From NCBI RefSeq assembly GCF_028475105.1, contig NZ_CP116936.1:1426001-1490000 (forward strand): 64,000 nucleotides of DNA. The letters are read 5' to 3'. The DNA comes from Micromonospora sp. LH3U1 (GTDB lineage: Bacteria > Actinomycetota > Actinomycetes > Mycobacteriales > Micromonosporaceae). The notes beneath the pieces were generated by a model. The model did no database searches and was not told the origin of the DNA. It saw only the letters and a program-made list of their open reading frames with translations. The position numbers were made by a program, and so were the translations under genes. Numbering within the stretch: position 1 is the first letter of the stretch; each line of letters begins with the position of its first letter. Of the stretch, positions 10,481 through 19,547 are shown one piece after another.

Positions 10481-11218
10481 GTGGCACGGCGGAGGCTGGG
10501 GTTCTGGCAACGGTTCGCCGTGGTGCTGGTCAAGCCCGTGATGACCGTGTGGACCCGGCGTACCTGGCGTGGCCAGGAGCACCTCCGCCGCGACGACGGC
10601 GTGATCATCGTGGCGAACCACATGTCGCACGCCGACCCGCTGGTCTCCGCGCATTTCATCTACGACTCCGGGCGCTGGCCGCAGTACCTGGGCAAGGCCA
10701 GCGTGTTCCGGGTGCCGGTGGTCGGCTGGATCCTGCACCGGTGCCGACAGATCCCGGTCGAGCGGGGCAGCGTCGACGCGGTCCGCTCACTGGACGCCCT
10801 GGTCGCCGCGCTCGATCAGGGCGGCGCCGTGGTGATCTACCCGGAGGGCACCATCACCCGACAGCCGGAGCTGTGGCCGATGAAGGCCAAGACCGGCGCC
10901 GCCCGGCTGGCCCTGGCCACCGGCGCCCCCGTCGTACCGGTGGTGATGTGGGGGCCGGAGCGGATCTTCGACCCACGGACCAGCCGCGTCAACCTGCGCC
11001 CCCGGATTCCGGTGACCGTTGTCGCCGGGGAACCGATCGACCTGAGCCGGTGGGCGGACGACCAGCCGACCCGGGCCACCCTCGAAGAGATGACGGACAC
11101 CATCATGTTGCGGCTGCGGGACATGCTCGCCGAGATTCGTGGCGGCACCCCGCCGCCGCTGTGGGAGCGACCGGACCGGTCCTCCGCCGGGCACGAGCAG
11201 CAGGGTGACAAGGCATGA
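10481..11218 (+). CDS. plsC: 1-acyl-sn-glycerol-3-phosphate acyltransferase family protein
   Basis: PlsC-type acyltransferase making phosphatidic acid or a related acylated product at the membrane. The 245 residues include the HX4D catalytic motif in NHMSHADP and the phosphate-binding YPEGTITR motif, in the usual order. The GTG at 10481 is chosen because AGGAGG ends 5 nt upstream; an earlier in-frame ATG at 10415 has no such site. The stop overlaps the gpsA start in ATGA (11215-11218). Pairing with gpsA places two steps of glycerophospholipid synthesis in one transcript. The true acyl acceptor is inferred from family. Confidence 0.88.
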   Translation: MARRRLGFWQRFAVVLVKPVMTVWTRRTWRGQEHLRRDDGVIIVANHMSHADPLVSAHFIYDSGRWPQYLGKASVFRVPVVGWILHRCRQIPVERGSVDAVRSLDALVAALDQGGAVVIYPEGTITRQPELWPMKAKTGAARLALATGAPVVPVVMWGPERIFDPRTSRVNLRPRIPVTVVAGEPIDLSRWADDQPTRATLEEMTDTIMLRLRDMLAEIRGGTPPPLWERPDRSSAGHEQQGDKA

Positions 11219-12222
11219 ACGGGCACGTCGCGGTGCTCGGTGCCGGTTCCTGGGGCACCGCGTTCGCCAAGATCCTCGCCGATGCGGGGCGGGACGTGAC
11301 GGTGTGGGCCCGTCGTGCGCCGGTCGCCGAGAGCATCCGGGTCGAGCGCCGTAACCCGGAGTACCTGCCCGACCTCCTGCTGCCGGCCCGTGTCACCGCC
11401 ACCGCCGACGCCGCCGAGGCGATCACCGGCGCCGAGGTGGTGGTGCTGGCTGTGCCGTCGCAGACCCTGCGCGGCAACCTCGCCGAATGGGCCGGGTACC
11501 TGCACCCGGACTCCACCCTGGTGTCGCTGATGAAGGGCATCGAGCTCGGCACGACCAAGCGGATGAGCGAGGTCATCGTGGAGACCGCCGGGGTCGCCGC
11601 GAACCGGGTGGTCGTCGTGTCCGGTCCGAACCTGGCCCCGGAGATCGCCGCCGAGCAGCCCGCCGCGACCGTGGTCGCCGGGACCGACAGCCACCGCACC
11701 GTGCTCGTGCAGTCGTCGATCCGGACGCCCTACCTGCGCCCCTACACCAACGACGATGTGATCGGCTGCGAGCTGGGCGGGGCCGTCAAGAACGTGATCG
11801 CCCTGTCGTACGGCATCGCCACCGCGATGGGCTTCGGCGACAACACCCGGGCCATGCTGATGACCCGAGGGCTGGCCGAGACGGCTCGGCTGGGTGTGGC
11901 GCTGGGTGCGGACCCGATCACCTTCGCCGGCCTCGCCGGCATGGGCGACCTGGTCGCCTCCTGCTCGTCCCCGCTGGCCCGCAACCGCACCTTCGGGGAG
12001 CATCTGGGCCGGGGGGAGACGCTGGAGCAGGCCCAGGCCGCCACCCGGCAGACCGCCGAGGGCGTGAAGAGCTGCCTGGCCATCCGCGACCTGGCCCGGG
12101 CGCACGGTGTGGAGATGCCGATCACCGAACACGTCGAGCGGATCTGCCACGAGGGGATGGACCCGCGCCTCGCCGTGGAGGCACTGATGAGCCGGACCGC
12201 CAAACCCGAGTCGTACGAGTGA
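11215..12222 (+). CDS. gpsA: NAD(P)-dependent glycerol-3-phosphate dehydrogenase
   Basis: Reduces dihydroxyacetone phosphate to sn-glycerol-3-phosphate for phospholipid synthesis. The 335-residue length is typical. The Rossmann motif [11 protein letters not shown] is at residues 7-17, KGIELGT lies near 105-111, and the catalytic-lysine region [12 protein letters not shown] is near residue 190. Translation is coupled to the preceding acyltransferase by a 4-nt ATGA overlap and the gene is followed 7 bp later by a PLP-enzyme gene. Confidence 0.95.
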   Translation: MNGHVAVLGAGSWGTAFAKILADAGRDVTVWARRAPVAESIRVERRNPEYLPDLLLPARVTATADAAEAITGAEVVVLAVPSQTLRGNLAEWAGYLHPDSTLVSLMKGIELGTTKRMSEVIVETAGVAANRVVVVSGPNLAPEIAAEQPAATVVAGTDSHRTVLVQSSIRTPYLRPYTNDDVIGCELGGAVKNVIALSYGIATAMGFGDNTRAMLMTRGLAETARLGVALGADPITFAGLAGMGDLVASCSSPLARNRTFGEHLGRGETLEQAQAATRQTAEGVKSCLAIRDLARAHGVEMPITEHVERICHEGMDPRLAVEALMSRTAKPESYE

Positions 12223-12229
12223 GGATCCG

Positions 12230-13348
12230 ATGAGCGATCTGGGAGACGGCACCCGCTGCGTACGCGCCGGGCTGCCCGCGCCGGCACCGGGGGACCCGTT
12301 CCTGCCGGGGCCGGTCTTCGCCGCGCCGTACCACCTTGACCCGTGGGAGGGCCCGGCCGGCTCGCCGAACGGCTACGGCCGCCCCGACAACCCGACCCGG
12401 CGGCTGCTGGAGGCGGCCGTGGGCGAGTTGGAAGGCGGTGACTGTCGGGTCTTCTCCACTGGTCAGGCGGCCATCACCGGGATGCTGCTCACCCTGTTGC
12501 GCCCGGGGGACACCGTGGTGCTGCCCGCCGACGGATACTTCTCGGTCCGGGCGTTCGCCACCGACGTGCTGGAGGCCATCGGCGTCCGGGTGCTCTTCGT
12601 GCCGACCGTGGGGCCGTACCCGTCGCTGGAGGGCGTCCGGCTGGTGCTGGTGGAGACCCCGGCCAACCCGGGCCTGGACGTGGTCGACGTGGCCGCCCTG
12701 GCCGAGCGGGCGCATGCCGCTGGCGCGCTGCTCGCCGTGGACAACACGACGGCCACCCCGCTCGGCCAGCGCCCGCTGGACCTCGGTGCCGACCTGGTGG
12801 TCGCCTCCGGCACCAAGGCACTCACCGGCCACTCCGACCTGCTGTTGGGCTACCTGGCCAGCCGGTCCGCCGAGCTGATCGAGGCGGTGACGGCCTGGCG
12901 CGCCACCACCGGGGCGGTCCCAGGGGCGTTCGACGCCTGGCTGGCCCATCGGTCGCTGGCCACCCTCGACCTGCGGCTGGCCCGGCAGAGCGCGAACGCC
13001 GCCGCGATCGCCGACCTGCTCGCCAGCCGGTCGGACGTGACCGGCCTGCGCTGGCCGGGGCGGCCGGACGACCCCGCGTACCCGGTGGCCTCGGCGCAGA
13101 TGCGCCGGATGCCCGGGGTGCTCTCGTTCGACCTGGGCGACGCCGACCGGGTGGCCCGCTTCATCGAGGCCGCCCGACTGGTGGCGGCGGCCACCTCCTT
13201 CGGTGGCCTGCACACCACCGCCGACCGGCGGGCGCAGTGGGGCGACGACACCTCGCCCGGCTTCGTCCGGTTCTCGTGCGGTGCGGAGGACACGGCCGAC
13301 CTGGTGGCCGACATCGCCGCCGCCCTGGACGCGGCCGGGCCGGCTTGA
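12230..13348 (+). CDS. PLP-dependent Cys/Met metabolism lyase
   Basis: Fold-type I PLP enzyme of the cystathionine gamma-synthase/lyase family, 372 residues. The cofactor lysine is in SGTKALTGHSDLLLG, preceded by the VDNTTATP strand and by FSTGQAAITGMLL, which binds the phosphate. The ATG at 12230 has GAGGA immediately upstream. It lies 7 bp after gpsA and 8 bp before the next gene, so it belongs to the same transcript, yet has no obvious link to phospholipid synthesis. Cystathionine lyase, cystathionine synthase or methionine lyase activity cannot be separated from sequence alone here. Confidence 0.85.
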   Translation: MSDLGDGTRCVRAGLPAPAPGDPFLPGPVFAAPYHLDPWEGPAGSPNGYGRPDNPTRRLLEAAVGELEGGDCRVFSTGQAAITGMLLTLLRPGDTVVLPADGYFSVRAFATDVLEAIGVRVLFVPTVGPYPSLEGVRLVLVETPANPGLDVVDVAALAERAHAAGALLAVDNTTATPLGQRPLDLGADLVVASGTKALTGHSDLLLGYLASRSAELIEAVTAWRATTGAVPGAFDAWLAHRSLATLDLRLARQSANAAAIADLLASRSDVTGLRWPGRPDDPAYPVASAQMRRMPGVLSFDLGDADRVARFIEAARLVAAATSFGGLHTTADRRAQWGDDTSPGFVRFSCGAEDTADLVADIAAALDAAGPA

Positions 13349-13356
13349 GGGGACCC

Positions 13357-14145
13357 ATGGCATCACCGTTCCCCACCGACCGAGCCGCCCTCGTGGGTCG
13401 GCTGCGTGCCGCCGGCTGCGTCTACGCCGAGGACGAGGCCGAGCTGCTGCTGGCCGCTGCGGACACCCCGGCGGCGTTGGCTGACCTGACCGACCGCCGG
13501 GTGGCCGGTGAACCGCTGGAGTACCTGCTCGGCTGGGCCGAGTTCTGCGGGCTGCGGATCGCCGTCGACGCGGGCGTCTTCGTTCCGCGTGGGCGGACCG
13601 CGCTGCTGGTCGAGGTGGCCGCCGAACTGACCGGCCCGGCCCCGGCCGTGGCCGACCTCTGCTGCGGCTCCGGGGCCACCACTGTCGCGCTGGCGCACCG
13701 GCTCGCGCCGCGCTGGCTGGCGGCCGCCGACATCGACCCGGCGGCCGTGGCATGTGCGCGCCGCAACCTCGCCGGGCTCAACGCCGAGGTGTACGAGGGT
13801 GACCTCTTCACACCGCTGCCCCGGCAGTGGCGGGGTCGGCTGGACCTGGTGGTCGCCAACGCCCCCTACGTGCCGACCGACGCGGTGGCGCTGATGCCCC
13901 CCGAGGCGCGGCTGCACGAGGCCCCGGTGGCGCTCGACGGTGGTCCGGACGGGCTTACCGTGCTGCGCCGGGTGGCCGCCACCGCGGGCGACTGGCTGGC
14001 ACCGGGCGGGCACCTGGTGGTGGAGGTCAGCGTCGGGCAGGCGGAGGCGCTCTGCGCGGCGCTCAGCGCGGCCGGGCTGGTGCCGGGCGTGCGGCACGAC
14101 GACGACCTGGACGGCACCGCGGTGACCGCCCGCCGCCCCGACTGA
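13357..14145 (+). CDS. PrmC/HemK-related N5-glutamine methyltransferase
   Basis: SAM-dependent methyltransferase of 262 residues. The SAM-binding motif is VADLCCGSGATTVALA, and the catalytic NPPY signature of glutamine methyltransferases appears as NAPYVPTDAV, so one proline is replaced. The N-terminal region GEPLEYLLGWAEFCGLRI matches the HemK family linker. It belongs to the second, uncharacterised PrmC-like group rather than the release-factor methylase itself. ATG 13357 has GAGGGGAC upstream. The substrate is unknown. Confidence 0.85.
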   Translation: MASPFPTDRAALVGRLRAAGCVYAEDEAELLLAAADTPAALADLTDRRVAGEPLEYLLGWAEFCGLRIAVDAGVFVPRGRTALLVEVAAELTGPAPAVADLCCGSGATTVALAHRLAPRWLAAADIDPAAVACARRNLAGLNAEVYEGDLFTPLPRQWRGRLDLVVANAPYVPTDAVALMPPEARLHEAPVALDGGPDGLTVLRRVAATAGDWLAPGGHLVVEVSVGQAEALCAALSAAGLVPGVRHDDDLDGTAVTARRPD

Positions 14146-14487
14146 GCCCGCTCGCCACGGGCCCGCCGCCCGCAGCCGTGTTCCCGGGCACGCCGCGTCG
14201 CGCATCCCGCCGCATCGGCCCGCCCCTCCTCTGAGGCCACGGGGTTGGCCGTACCACTTGCTCGCCCTTTGCTCTGCTTCAACGGAGGCAACAGAAAGAT
14301 GCCGTCAGTGTTGCGCCGGTTGAAGCAGAGCAAAGGCGGGACCGAGCGGCGATGCAGCGGCCAAACGGGACGTGAAGCGCGGTGCCAGCGGGTACCTCTG
14401 CCATCTGGTTGGGCGGCCGGGCATGGCGGGGGGAGAGGGCTTGGCACTAGCCTCGGCTCACACTCATGACGGCGGGAGGCGGTTTCG
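14146..14487. other. non-coding region between methyltransferase and ROK genes
   Basis: 342 bp with no convincing gene. It holds the perfect 18-bp inverted repeat described separately at 14266-14336 and the ribosome binding site GGGAGG at 14474-14479 for the ROK gene. A TAGCCT hexamer near 14446 could be a -10 box for that gene. Confidence 0.6.
14266..14336. repeat. palindromic element A (18-bp perfect arms)
   Basis: Arms 14266-14283 and 14319-14336 are perfect reverse complements (CCTTTGCTCTGCTTCAAC), separated by 35 nt. It is too far from the preceding stop (120 bp) to be a simple terminator, and the loop is not self-paired. Confidence 0.85.
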
Positions 14488-15537
14488 GTGGGCAGCGCAG
14501 GGGTGCCGGTGGTCGTCGGGCTGGACAATGGCGGCACCAGCAACAACGCCACCGTGCTGACGGTGGACGGCCGGTTCCTGGTGGACGGGCTGCTGGAGAT
14601 CCCCAGCGAGGTGCGGTCCGGGCCGGAGGCGGCGATCGAGGCACTGGCCCGGGCGCTGGACGGCGCCCTGGCGCAGACCGGTGTGCCGCGTGACCTGGTC
14701 CGGGCGGTTGGGCTGGACACTCCCGGCCCGGCCAGCGCCGACGGCGTCATCTCGTCGCGGGGTTCCACCAACTTCTCCCAGCCGGCCTGGCGGGGCTTCG
14801 ACGTGCGGGGCGCGCTGGAGCGACGGCTCGGCCTGCCGGTGGTCTACCACAACGACGGCAACGCGGCCGCGCTCTACGCCCACCACGTGTACTTCGGCAC
14901 CGACGCGATGAAGCGCTCGTCGGTCTCCGCGATCGTCGGCACCGGCCTCGGTGGCGGCGTGGTCGAGAGCGGCCGGGTGATCGCTGGCGCGGCCGGCATG
15001 GCCGGGGAGCTGGGTCATGTGCACATCCCGCTGAACGGGCTGCTCGGCCCTGGGCAGCCGGAGCCCACCTGCGCCTGCGGCTTCACCGGGGACGTCGAGA
15101 GCGTCGCCTCGCTGACCGGCATCGAGCGCAACCTGCTGCCGTACTGGCTGACCCGCTTCCCCGACCACCCGCTCGCCGCCGAGCCGGTTGCCCGGGCGGC
15201 CAAGCTGGTCCGCGGGTACGGCGAACGGGGGGACGCCCTCGCGCGGGACCTCTTCGCCCAGCAGGCGATGGCGTTGGGCCGGCTGTTCACCGTGGCGGCG
15301 AACTTCACCGACCCGCACGCGTACTTCGTCGGTGGTGGGGTGGTGGAGGCGGCACCGGAGTTCCGCGACTGGTTCCTGGCGACGGTCCGCGAGCACACCG
15401 TGCTCCGCGAGGAGCAGGCAGCGGTTGCCACCTTCGCGCTGGTACCGGAACGGGACATGGCCGGTGCCCGGGGCGTGGCGATCGCCGCGCTGGAGGCGCT
15501 ACGCGCCGCCCCGGAGCCCGGCCCGCTGGTCGCCTGA
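14488..15537 (+). CDS. ROK-family sugar kinase-like protein
   Basis: 349 residues of the ROK (repressor, ORF, kinase) ATPase fold without an N-terminal helix-turn-helix, so an enzyme rather than a regulator. The phosphate-1 motif is DNGGTSNN instead of the usual DxGGTK, and the phosphate-2 region is GTGLGGGVV. The ROK zinc signature CxCGxxGCxE is present only in part as CACGFTGDVES: the third cysteine is replaced by Asp. GELGH is present. The GTG at 14488 has GGGAGG 8 nt upstream. A glucokinase or N-acetylsugar kinase activity is possible but the altered motifs make it uncertain. Confidence 0.82.
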   Translation: MGSAGVPVVVGLDNGGTSNNATVLTVDGRFLVDGLLEIPSEVRSGPEAAIEALARALDGALAQTGVPRDLVRAVGLDTPGPASADGVISSRGSTNFSQPAWRGFDVRGALERRLGLPVVYHNDGNAAALYAHHVYFGTDAMKRSSVSAIVGTGLGGGVVESGRVIAGAAGMAGELGHVHIPLNGLLGPGQPEPTCACGFTGDVESVASLTGIERNLLPYWLTRFPDHPLAAEPVARAAKLVRGYGERGDALARDLFAQQAMALGRLFTVAANFTDPHAYFVGGGVVEAAPEFRDWFLATVREHTVLREEQAAVATFALVPERDMAGARGVAIAALEALRAAPEPGPLVA

Positions 15538-15553
15538 GCCTGATTCCGCCCCG

Positions 15554-15586
15554 GCCCGCCGCGCCCTCGTCGGCGGCGCGGCGGGC
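15554..15586. terminator. bidirectional terminator between ROK and DUF397 genes
   Basis: A perfect 12-bp GC stem (15554-15565 with 15575-15586) with a 9-nt loop lies 16 bp after the ROK stop and between convergent genes. Confidence 0.7.
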
Positions 15587-15634
15587 GGGCCGACCGGGCG
15601 GCAACCCGGCCTGGTCAGCGGCGTGACGGCCTGG

Positions 15635-15835
15635 TCAGGAGCGGGGTGGAGCCTGGGCGAACGCGGCCCAGGCGGCCGTTGCGAACAGCAGGGCCGGGCC
15701 GGTCGGGTCCTTGGAATCGCGGACGGCCACCAGCCGCGGTATCGCGGCCACCTCCACGCAGGCGCCCTCGTCGCCGCTGCGGCTGCTCTTGCGCCACGCC
15801 GCCGCGGCCAAGGCCGCTGTGATCATCGGTGTCAT
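15635..15835 (-). CDS. DUF397 small protein
   Basis: A 66-residue protein with the DUF397 signature AWRKSSRSGDEGACVEVA followed by VAVRDSKDPTGPALLF. It lies 5 nt after the stop of an HTH/DUF5753 regulator in the same direction, the pairing seen many times over in actinomycete genomes, for example around bldB-like and whiJ-like loci. Its partner regulator probably binds it or is antagonised by it; that is inference from those systems. An internal ATG at 15826 is an alternative start. Confidence 0.9.
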   Translation of the reverse strand: MTPMITAALAAAAWRKSSRSGDEGACVEVAAIPRLVAVRDSKDPTGPALLFATAAWAAFAQAPPRS

Positions 15836-15840
15836 CGGTC

Positions 15841-16686
15841 CTACCGTCCCTTCAGGACTGACAGGAGCATCTCGCGGCTGTCCGCCGGGCTGAGCGCCAC
15901 GCTTCGGAGATGCTCCATGATCTTGGTGCAGGTACGCGTTTCCCCGGCCCGGTCGAGGATCATCTGACCTGCGACGGTCTCCACCGAGGCGATGATCGGG
16001 TCTTCCGGGTCGGCGAACTCCAGGATGTGCAGCGAACCCCGGGTGCCCCGGTGGTAGCCGGCGGAGAGCGGGATCACCTGGACGCCGATGTTCGGCAATT
16101 CGGCCATCTTGACGAGGTGGCGCAGTTGCCCGTCCATCACCGACTTGTCACCGACCGGGCGCAGCAGCGCGCCCTCGTCGATGATCGCGTCGAAGATGGG
16201 CGGCCGGTCACCGGTGAGCCGCTGTTGTCGGTCGAGCCGGACCTTGACCCGCTGCTCCACCAGGTCGTCGCCGAGGGTGTGCGGCCCGCCGCGCATCACG
16301 CCACGGATGTAGTCGGCGGTCTGTAGCAGGCCGGGCACCACCGAGGGCTCGAAGTTGGCGATTGCGGTCGCCTCGGCCTCCAACGCGATGAAGTCGATGG
16401 TGCGCGGATCCAGCAGGTAGGAGTACGACACCCACCAGCCCGGCTTGCGGGCGTCCTTGGCGAGCTGCACCGCCGCCGCCACCTCCTCGGCACCGACCCC
16501 GTACGACGTGAGCAGGGCGCGCACGGTGGCCGGGGTGATCAGGGTCTGGGCGTTCTCGTACCGGGAGAGGGTGCTGCGGGTGCTGTTGATCTCATCCGCC
16601 GCAGTCTCCAGTGTCAGTCCGGCGGCTTCCCGGTGGTGGCGCAGGGCGATGCCGAGCCGACGAGCACGGGCAGTCTTCGGAGCCAT
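15841..16686 (-). CDS. XRE-family HTH regulator with DUF5753 domain
   Basis: 281-residue regulator. Residues ~10-65 form the helix-turn-helix (LGIALRHHREAAGLTLETAA, then STRSTLSRYENAQ), and the remainder is the DUF5753 domain (SVVPGLLQTADYIRG, RQQRLTG, GVQVIPLSAGYH). ATG 16686 matches the MAPKTARARRLG beginning; the frame is open further to 16749 without better support. It is followed by the DUF397 gene after 5 nt, forming a whiJ-like regulator pair. The DNA target is unknown. Confidence 0.9.
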   Translation of the reverse strand: MAPKTARARRLGIALRHHREAAGLTLETAADEINSTRSTLSRYENAQTLITPATVRALLTSYGVGAEEVAAAVQLAKDARKPGWWVSYSYLLDPRTIDFIALEAEATAIANFEPSVVPGLLQTADYIRGVMRGGPHTLGDDLVEQRVKVRLDRQQRLTGDRPPIFDAIIDEGALLRPVGDKSVMDGQLRHLVKMAELPNIGVQVIPLSAGYHRGTRGSLHILEFADPEDPIIASVETVAGQMILDRAGETRTCTKIMEHLRSVALSPADSREMLLSVLKGR

Positions 16687-16965
16687 GCATCGATGGTCGC
16701 ACACATTTGCGGGAACGTCTGCATGAGAGAACGTCGATGAGAGTTGCATTCACGGCTGTATACGTGTCAATCTGTCATCACGTCCTCACCGCCGGTTGTC
16801 GTGGCGACGGTGGTGGTGAGCGACCGGAGGGGATGGGGCACGCGGCGATCGGGTTTCTCCCCCGTACCCGATCGTCGCGTGCCGCCGCCATCCCGGCCCG
16901 CCGGAAGGAGACGACGTGCGAACCGGTCCGGAGCCCCCCGCCGCCGTGCACTCGGACGGCCTTCG

Positions 16966-17184
16966 ATGACCCGCTTCCTCGTGGTGCTCACCGACGTGCG
17001 TCCCGTCGAGGGCGTCGACCGCAACGAGCGGATCACGCCGGAGCGGCGCCGCCAGGTGGTCGGCGCCAGCAGTCGAGAGGCCGCCGACCGAATCGCCGGA
17101 GCGTTCATGGCGCTGGGCATGGTGCGGGCCGGCCGGCAGCGGGTGAAGGTGATCGCGGTGGGCCGCCGGCACGCCCGCGACTGA
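16966..17184 (+). CDS. small hypothetical protein
   Basis: A 72-residue open frame starting MTRFLVVLTDVRPVEGVDRN and ending in a basic tail GRQRVKVIAVGRRHARD. GGACGG at 16953-16958 is a weak ribosome binding site. The composition looks like a folded small protein (alternating beta pattern at both ends, helical middle) rather than random high-GC translation. I do not recognise a family. It lies between the divergent HTH regulator and ddl, so it could be transcribed alone. Confidence 0.45.
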   Translation: MTRFLVVLTDVRPVEGVDRNERITPERRRQVVGASSREAADRIAGAFMALGMVRAGRQRVKVIAVGRRHARD

Positions 17185-17379
17185 GTAGGCCCAGGTCACC
17201 GGCCTGCGGCACGGCTACAGTCCGATCACACACCGTATAACCTCTGTTGACCGATTCCCGTGTCGCGCTGTGGCTCGCCGGGTATCGCCTCGCCCTACCG
17301 CCACGCACAGTAAGGTCAACCGGGTGAGCGCCACCGGCGAGCACGACCAGCCGCAGTCGCGTACGAAGAGGTGACCGGA

Positions 17380-18480
17380 GTGACCACCCCAGGCAAGACC
17401 CGCGTGGCAATCGTCTTCGGCGGCCGCAGCCCGGAGCACGGCATCTCCTGCGTCAGCGCCGGCAGCGTGTTCGGTGCGCTCGACCCGGACGAGTTCGAGG
17501 TGGTGCCCGTCGGCATCACCCGGGCCGGCCAGTGGGTGCTGACCAGTGGAGACCCCGCCCAGCTCGCGATCAACGCCCGTGAGCTGCCGGAAATCACCGC
17601 CGACTCCGGCGACGACATCGTGCTGCGCGCCGACCCCACCGGCAACGGGCTGATGGTGCTCGACCCGACCGAGGGTCCCCGGGTGCTGGCCGACGTGGAC
17701 GTGGTCTTCCCGGTCCTGCACGGCACGTACGGCGAGGACGGCACGATCCAGGGGATGCTGGAGATGGCCGGCATCCCCTACGTCGGGGCGAACGTGTTCG
17801 CGTCCGCCGCCGCCATGGACAAGGAATTCACCAAGAAGCTCTGTGCCGTCGAGGGCATCCCGGTCGGCACGTACGCCGTGCTGCGCAATGGGATGACGCT
17901 CAGCGAGCAGGACAAGGAGCGGCTCGGCCTGCCGGTCTTCGTCAAGCCGTCCCGGGCCGGGTCCTCGTTCGGCGTCAGCAGGGTCAGCGACTGGGCGCAG
18001 CTGGACGCGGCGGTCGCCGCCGCCCGGCAGTTCGACCCGAAGGTCATCATCGAGGCCGCGTTCATCGGCCGTGAGGTCGAGTGCGGTGTGCTGGAGGGCG
18101 AAGCCGGTGGCGCGCCCGAGGCGTCCGTGCTGGCCGAGGTGCGAGTCGTCGCCGACCACGACTTCTACGACTTCGAGGCGAAGTACCTCGACGACTCCTG
18201 CGAGTACGACGTTCCGGCCAACCTGCCGGACAAGGTGACCCGCCAGGTGCAGGAGTACGCCGTCCGCGCGTTCACCGCGCTGGACTGCGCCGGCCTGGCC
18301 CGGGCCGACTTCTTCGTCACCGACGAACTGGACGTCTACCTCAACGAGATCAACACGATGCCCGGGTTCACCCCGACGTCGATGTTCCCGCGGATGTGGG
18401 CGGCCTCCGGCCTCGAATACCCGAAGCTGGTCAACCGGCTGATCCGCACCGCCCAGCGGCGCGGCGTCGGCCTGCATTGA
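17380..18480 (+). CDS. ddl: D-alanine--D-alanine ligase
   Basis: ATP-grasp ligase making the D-Ala-D-Ala dipeptide for peptidoglycan. 366 residues: N-terminal [18 protein letters not shown], then the ATP-binding [15 protein letters not shown] loop, and the metal-binding [16 protein letters not shown] motif near the C-terminus. GTG 17380 is favoured over GTG 17371 because AAGAGG (17366-17371) is then 8 nt upstream. A convergent DUF3515 gene follows, with a shared hairpin between. Confidence 0.95.
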   Translation: MTTPGKTRVAIVFGGRSPEHGISCVSAGSVFGALDPDEFEVVPVGITRAGQWVLTSGDPAQLAINARELPEITADSGDDIVLRADPTGNGLMVLDPTEGPRVLADVDVVFPVLHGTYGEDGTIQGMLEMAGIPYVGANVFASAAAMDKEFTKKLCAVEGIPVGTYAVLRNGMTLSEQDKERLGLPVFVKPSRAGSSFGVSRVSDWAQLDAAVAAARQFDPKVIIEAAFIGREVECGVLEGEAGGAPEASVLAEVRVVADHDFYDFEAKYLDDSCEYDVPANLPDKVTRQVQEYAVRAFTALDCAGLARADFFVTDELDVYLNEINTMPGFTPTSMFPRMWAASGLEYPKLVNRLIRTAQRRGVGLH

Positions 18481-18486
18481 GCCACT

Positions 18487-18522
18487 CGGCCCCGCCCGCC
18501 TACCTCAGTCGGCGCGGGGCCG
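18487..18522. terminator. shared terminator of ddl and DUF3515 gene
   Basis: A 9-bp perfect stem CGGCCCCGC/GCGGGGCCG (18487-18495 with 18514-18522) lies between the convergent stops. The loop is long (18 nt). Confidence 0.5.
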
Positions 18523-18524
18523 GC

Positions 18525-19208
18525 TCAGCGCTGGCAGCCGGACGGGATGGCGCCGCCGGAGGGCACGGTCGCCACGATCTTGCTGGAAATCGTCGGCACC
18601 CACTGCAACGCCTGCTCGTACGCGCGCGGAACCCGCACCGTGATCAGCGTCTCCCGGTCGACCGTGCTGAGCACGGCCCCGTCGGCCTGTTCGGCCAGAT
18701 GCCAGCAGACCCGGTTGACCGTCCAGACCTCGTCGGTGGCGGGGAAGGTCGGCTCGGCGCCGCCGCAGGCCACGGTGAGCGCCGGGTCGCCATACGCGGC
18801 GTTCTGCTCCGGGCCGGCGGTGACCGGCCGCTGGGCCAGGTCGCGGATGCTCGCCGGAAGCTGGGAGAGCAGGGCCCGGCAGACCGTGGCCGGACGGGCG
18901 GCCAGGGCCGGGGCGGCCATCTCCACCGGGGCGGTGGACTGCACCCGGGCGGTGGTCGCGGAGGGTGTCGGCGCGGCGGCCGGTGCGTCCGGGGTGAGCT
19001 TGGTGAAGGCCAGCACGGCCACCAGCAGCGTGATCGGCAGCGCGATCACCGTGGCCAGCAGGGCGGCGCCGCGAATGGTCCGGTCTCGGCCGGCCGGCGC
19101 GGCGGCGGCTGGGTCGGCCGGTTCGCGGATACCGTCAGCCGGCTCGCGCGTCCCGTCGGCCGCGCCACGCGTCCCGTCGTCGTCCAGACCAGCGGAGGAG
19201 GTCGTCAT
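18525..19208 (-). CDS. DUF3515 membrane-anchored protein
   Basis: 227-residue protein with a charged, repetitive N-terminus (REPADGIREPAD), one membrane segment near residues 48-68 (GAALLATVIALPITLLVAVLA) and an extracellular domain containing Cys residues at VCRALLSQLP, VACGG, RVCWHL and SGCQR. This matches the DUF3515 family, whose mycobacterial member Rv2980 is also near ddl and thiL. Function unknown; four cysteines suggest two disulfides outside the membrane. ATG 19208 chosen over GTG 19217. Confidence 0.82.
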   Translation of the reverse strand: MTTSSAGLDDDGTRGAADGTREPADGIREPADPAAAAPAGRDRTIRGAALLATVIALPITLLVAVLAFTKLTPDAPAAAPTPSATTARVQSTAPVEMAAPALAARPATVCRALLSQLPASIRDLAQRPVTAGPEQNAAYGDPALTVACGGAEPTFPATDEVWTVNRVCWHLAEQADGAVLSTVDRETLITVRVPRAYEQALQWVPTISSKIVATVPSGGAIPSGCQR

Positions 19209-19217
19209 CTCGTCCAC

Positions 19218-19451
19218 TTACAGTCGCACCACCGAACACGTGAGGGTGCGAGTGATGCCGGGCACCATCTGCACCTTGCTGACGATGAGTTTGCCCAGCT
19301 CGTCGACGGTGTTCGCCTCGGTGAGGACGACCACGTCGTACGGCCCGGTGACGGCGTCGACGCGCACCACGCCGGTGATGTCCGCGATGAGACCCGCCAC
19401 GTCACGCGCGCGGCCGACCTCGGTCTGGATGAGGATGTACGCCTGTACCAC
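19218..19451 (-). CDS. stand-alone Lrp/AsnC ligand-binding (RAM) domain protein
   Basis: 77 residues containing only the RAM effector domain of Lrp/AsnC regulators (AYILIQTEVGRARDVAGLIA, GPYDVVVLTEA, MVPGITRTLTCSVV), with no DNA-binding helix-turn-helix. Such proteins form oligomeric rings that bind amino acids. GTG 19451 is preceded by GGAGG at 8 nt. It is divergent from thiL with a 96-bp gap. Confidence 0.88.
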   Translation of the reverse strand: MVQAYILIQTEVGRARDVAGLIADITGVVRVDAVTGPYDVVVLTEANTVDELGKLIVSKVQMVPGITRTLTCSVVRL

Positions 19452-19547
19452 GACTCGACCTCCGTCCGTCGCCGCCCGGGAGCGGCCCGAAGGGTGAAAC
19501 TACCTTACGGAGCAGGTCGGATCCCTATCGGTGGTCAAGGAGCAGCG

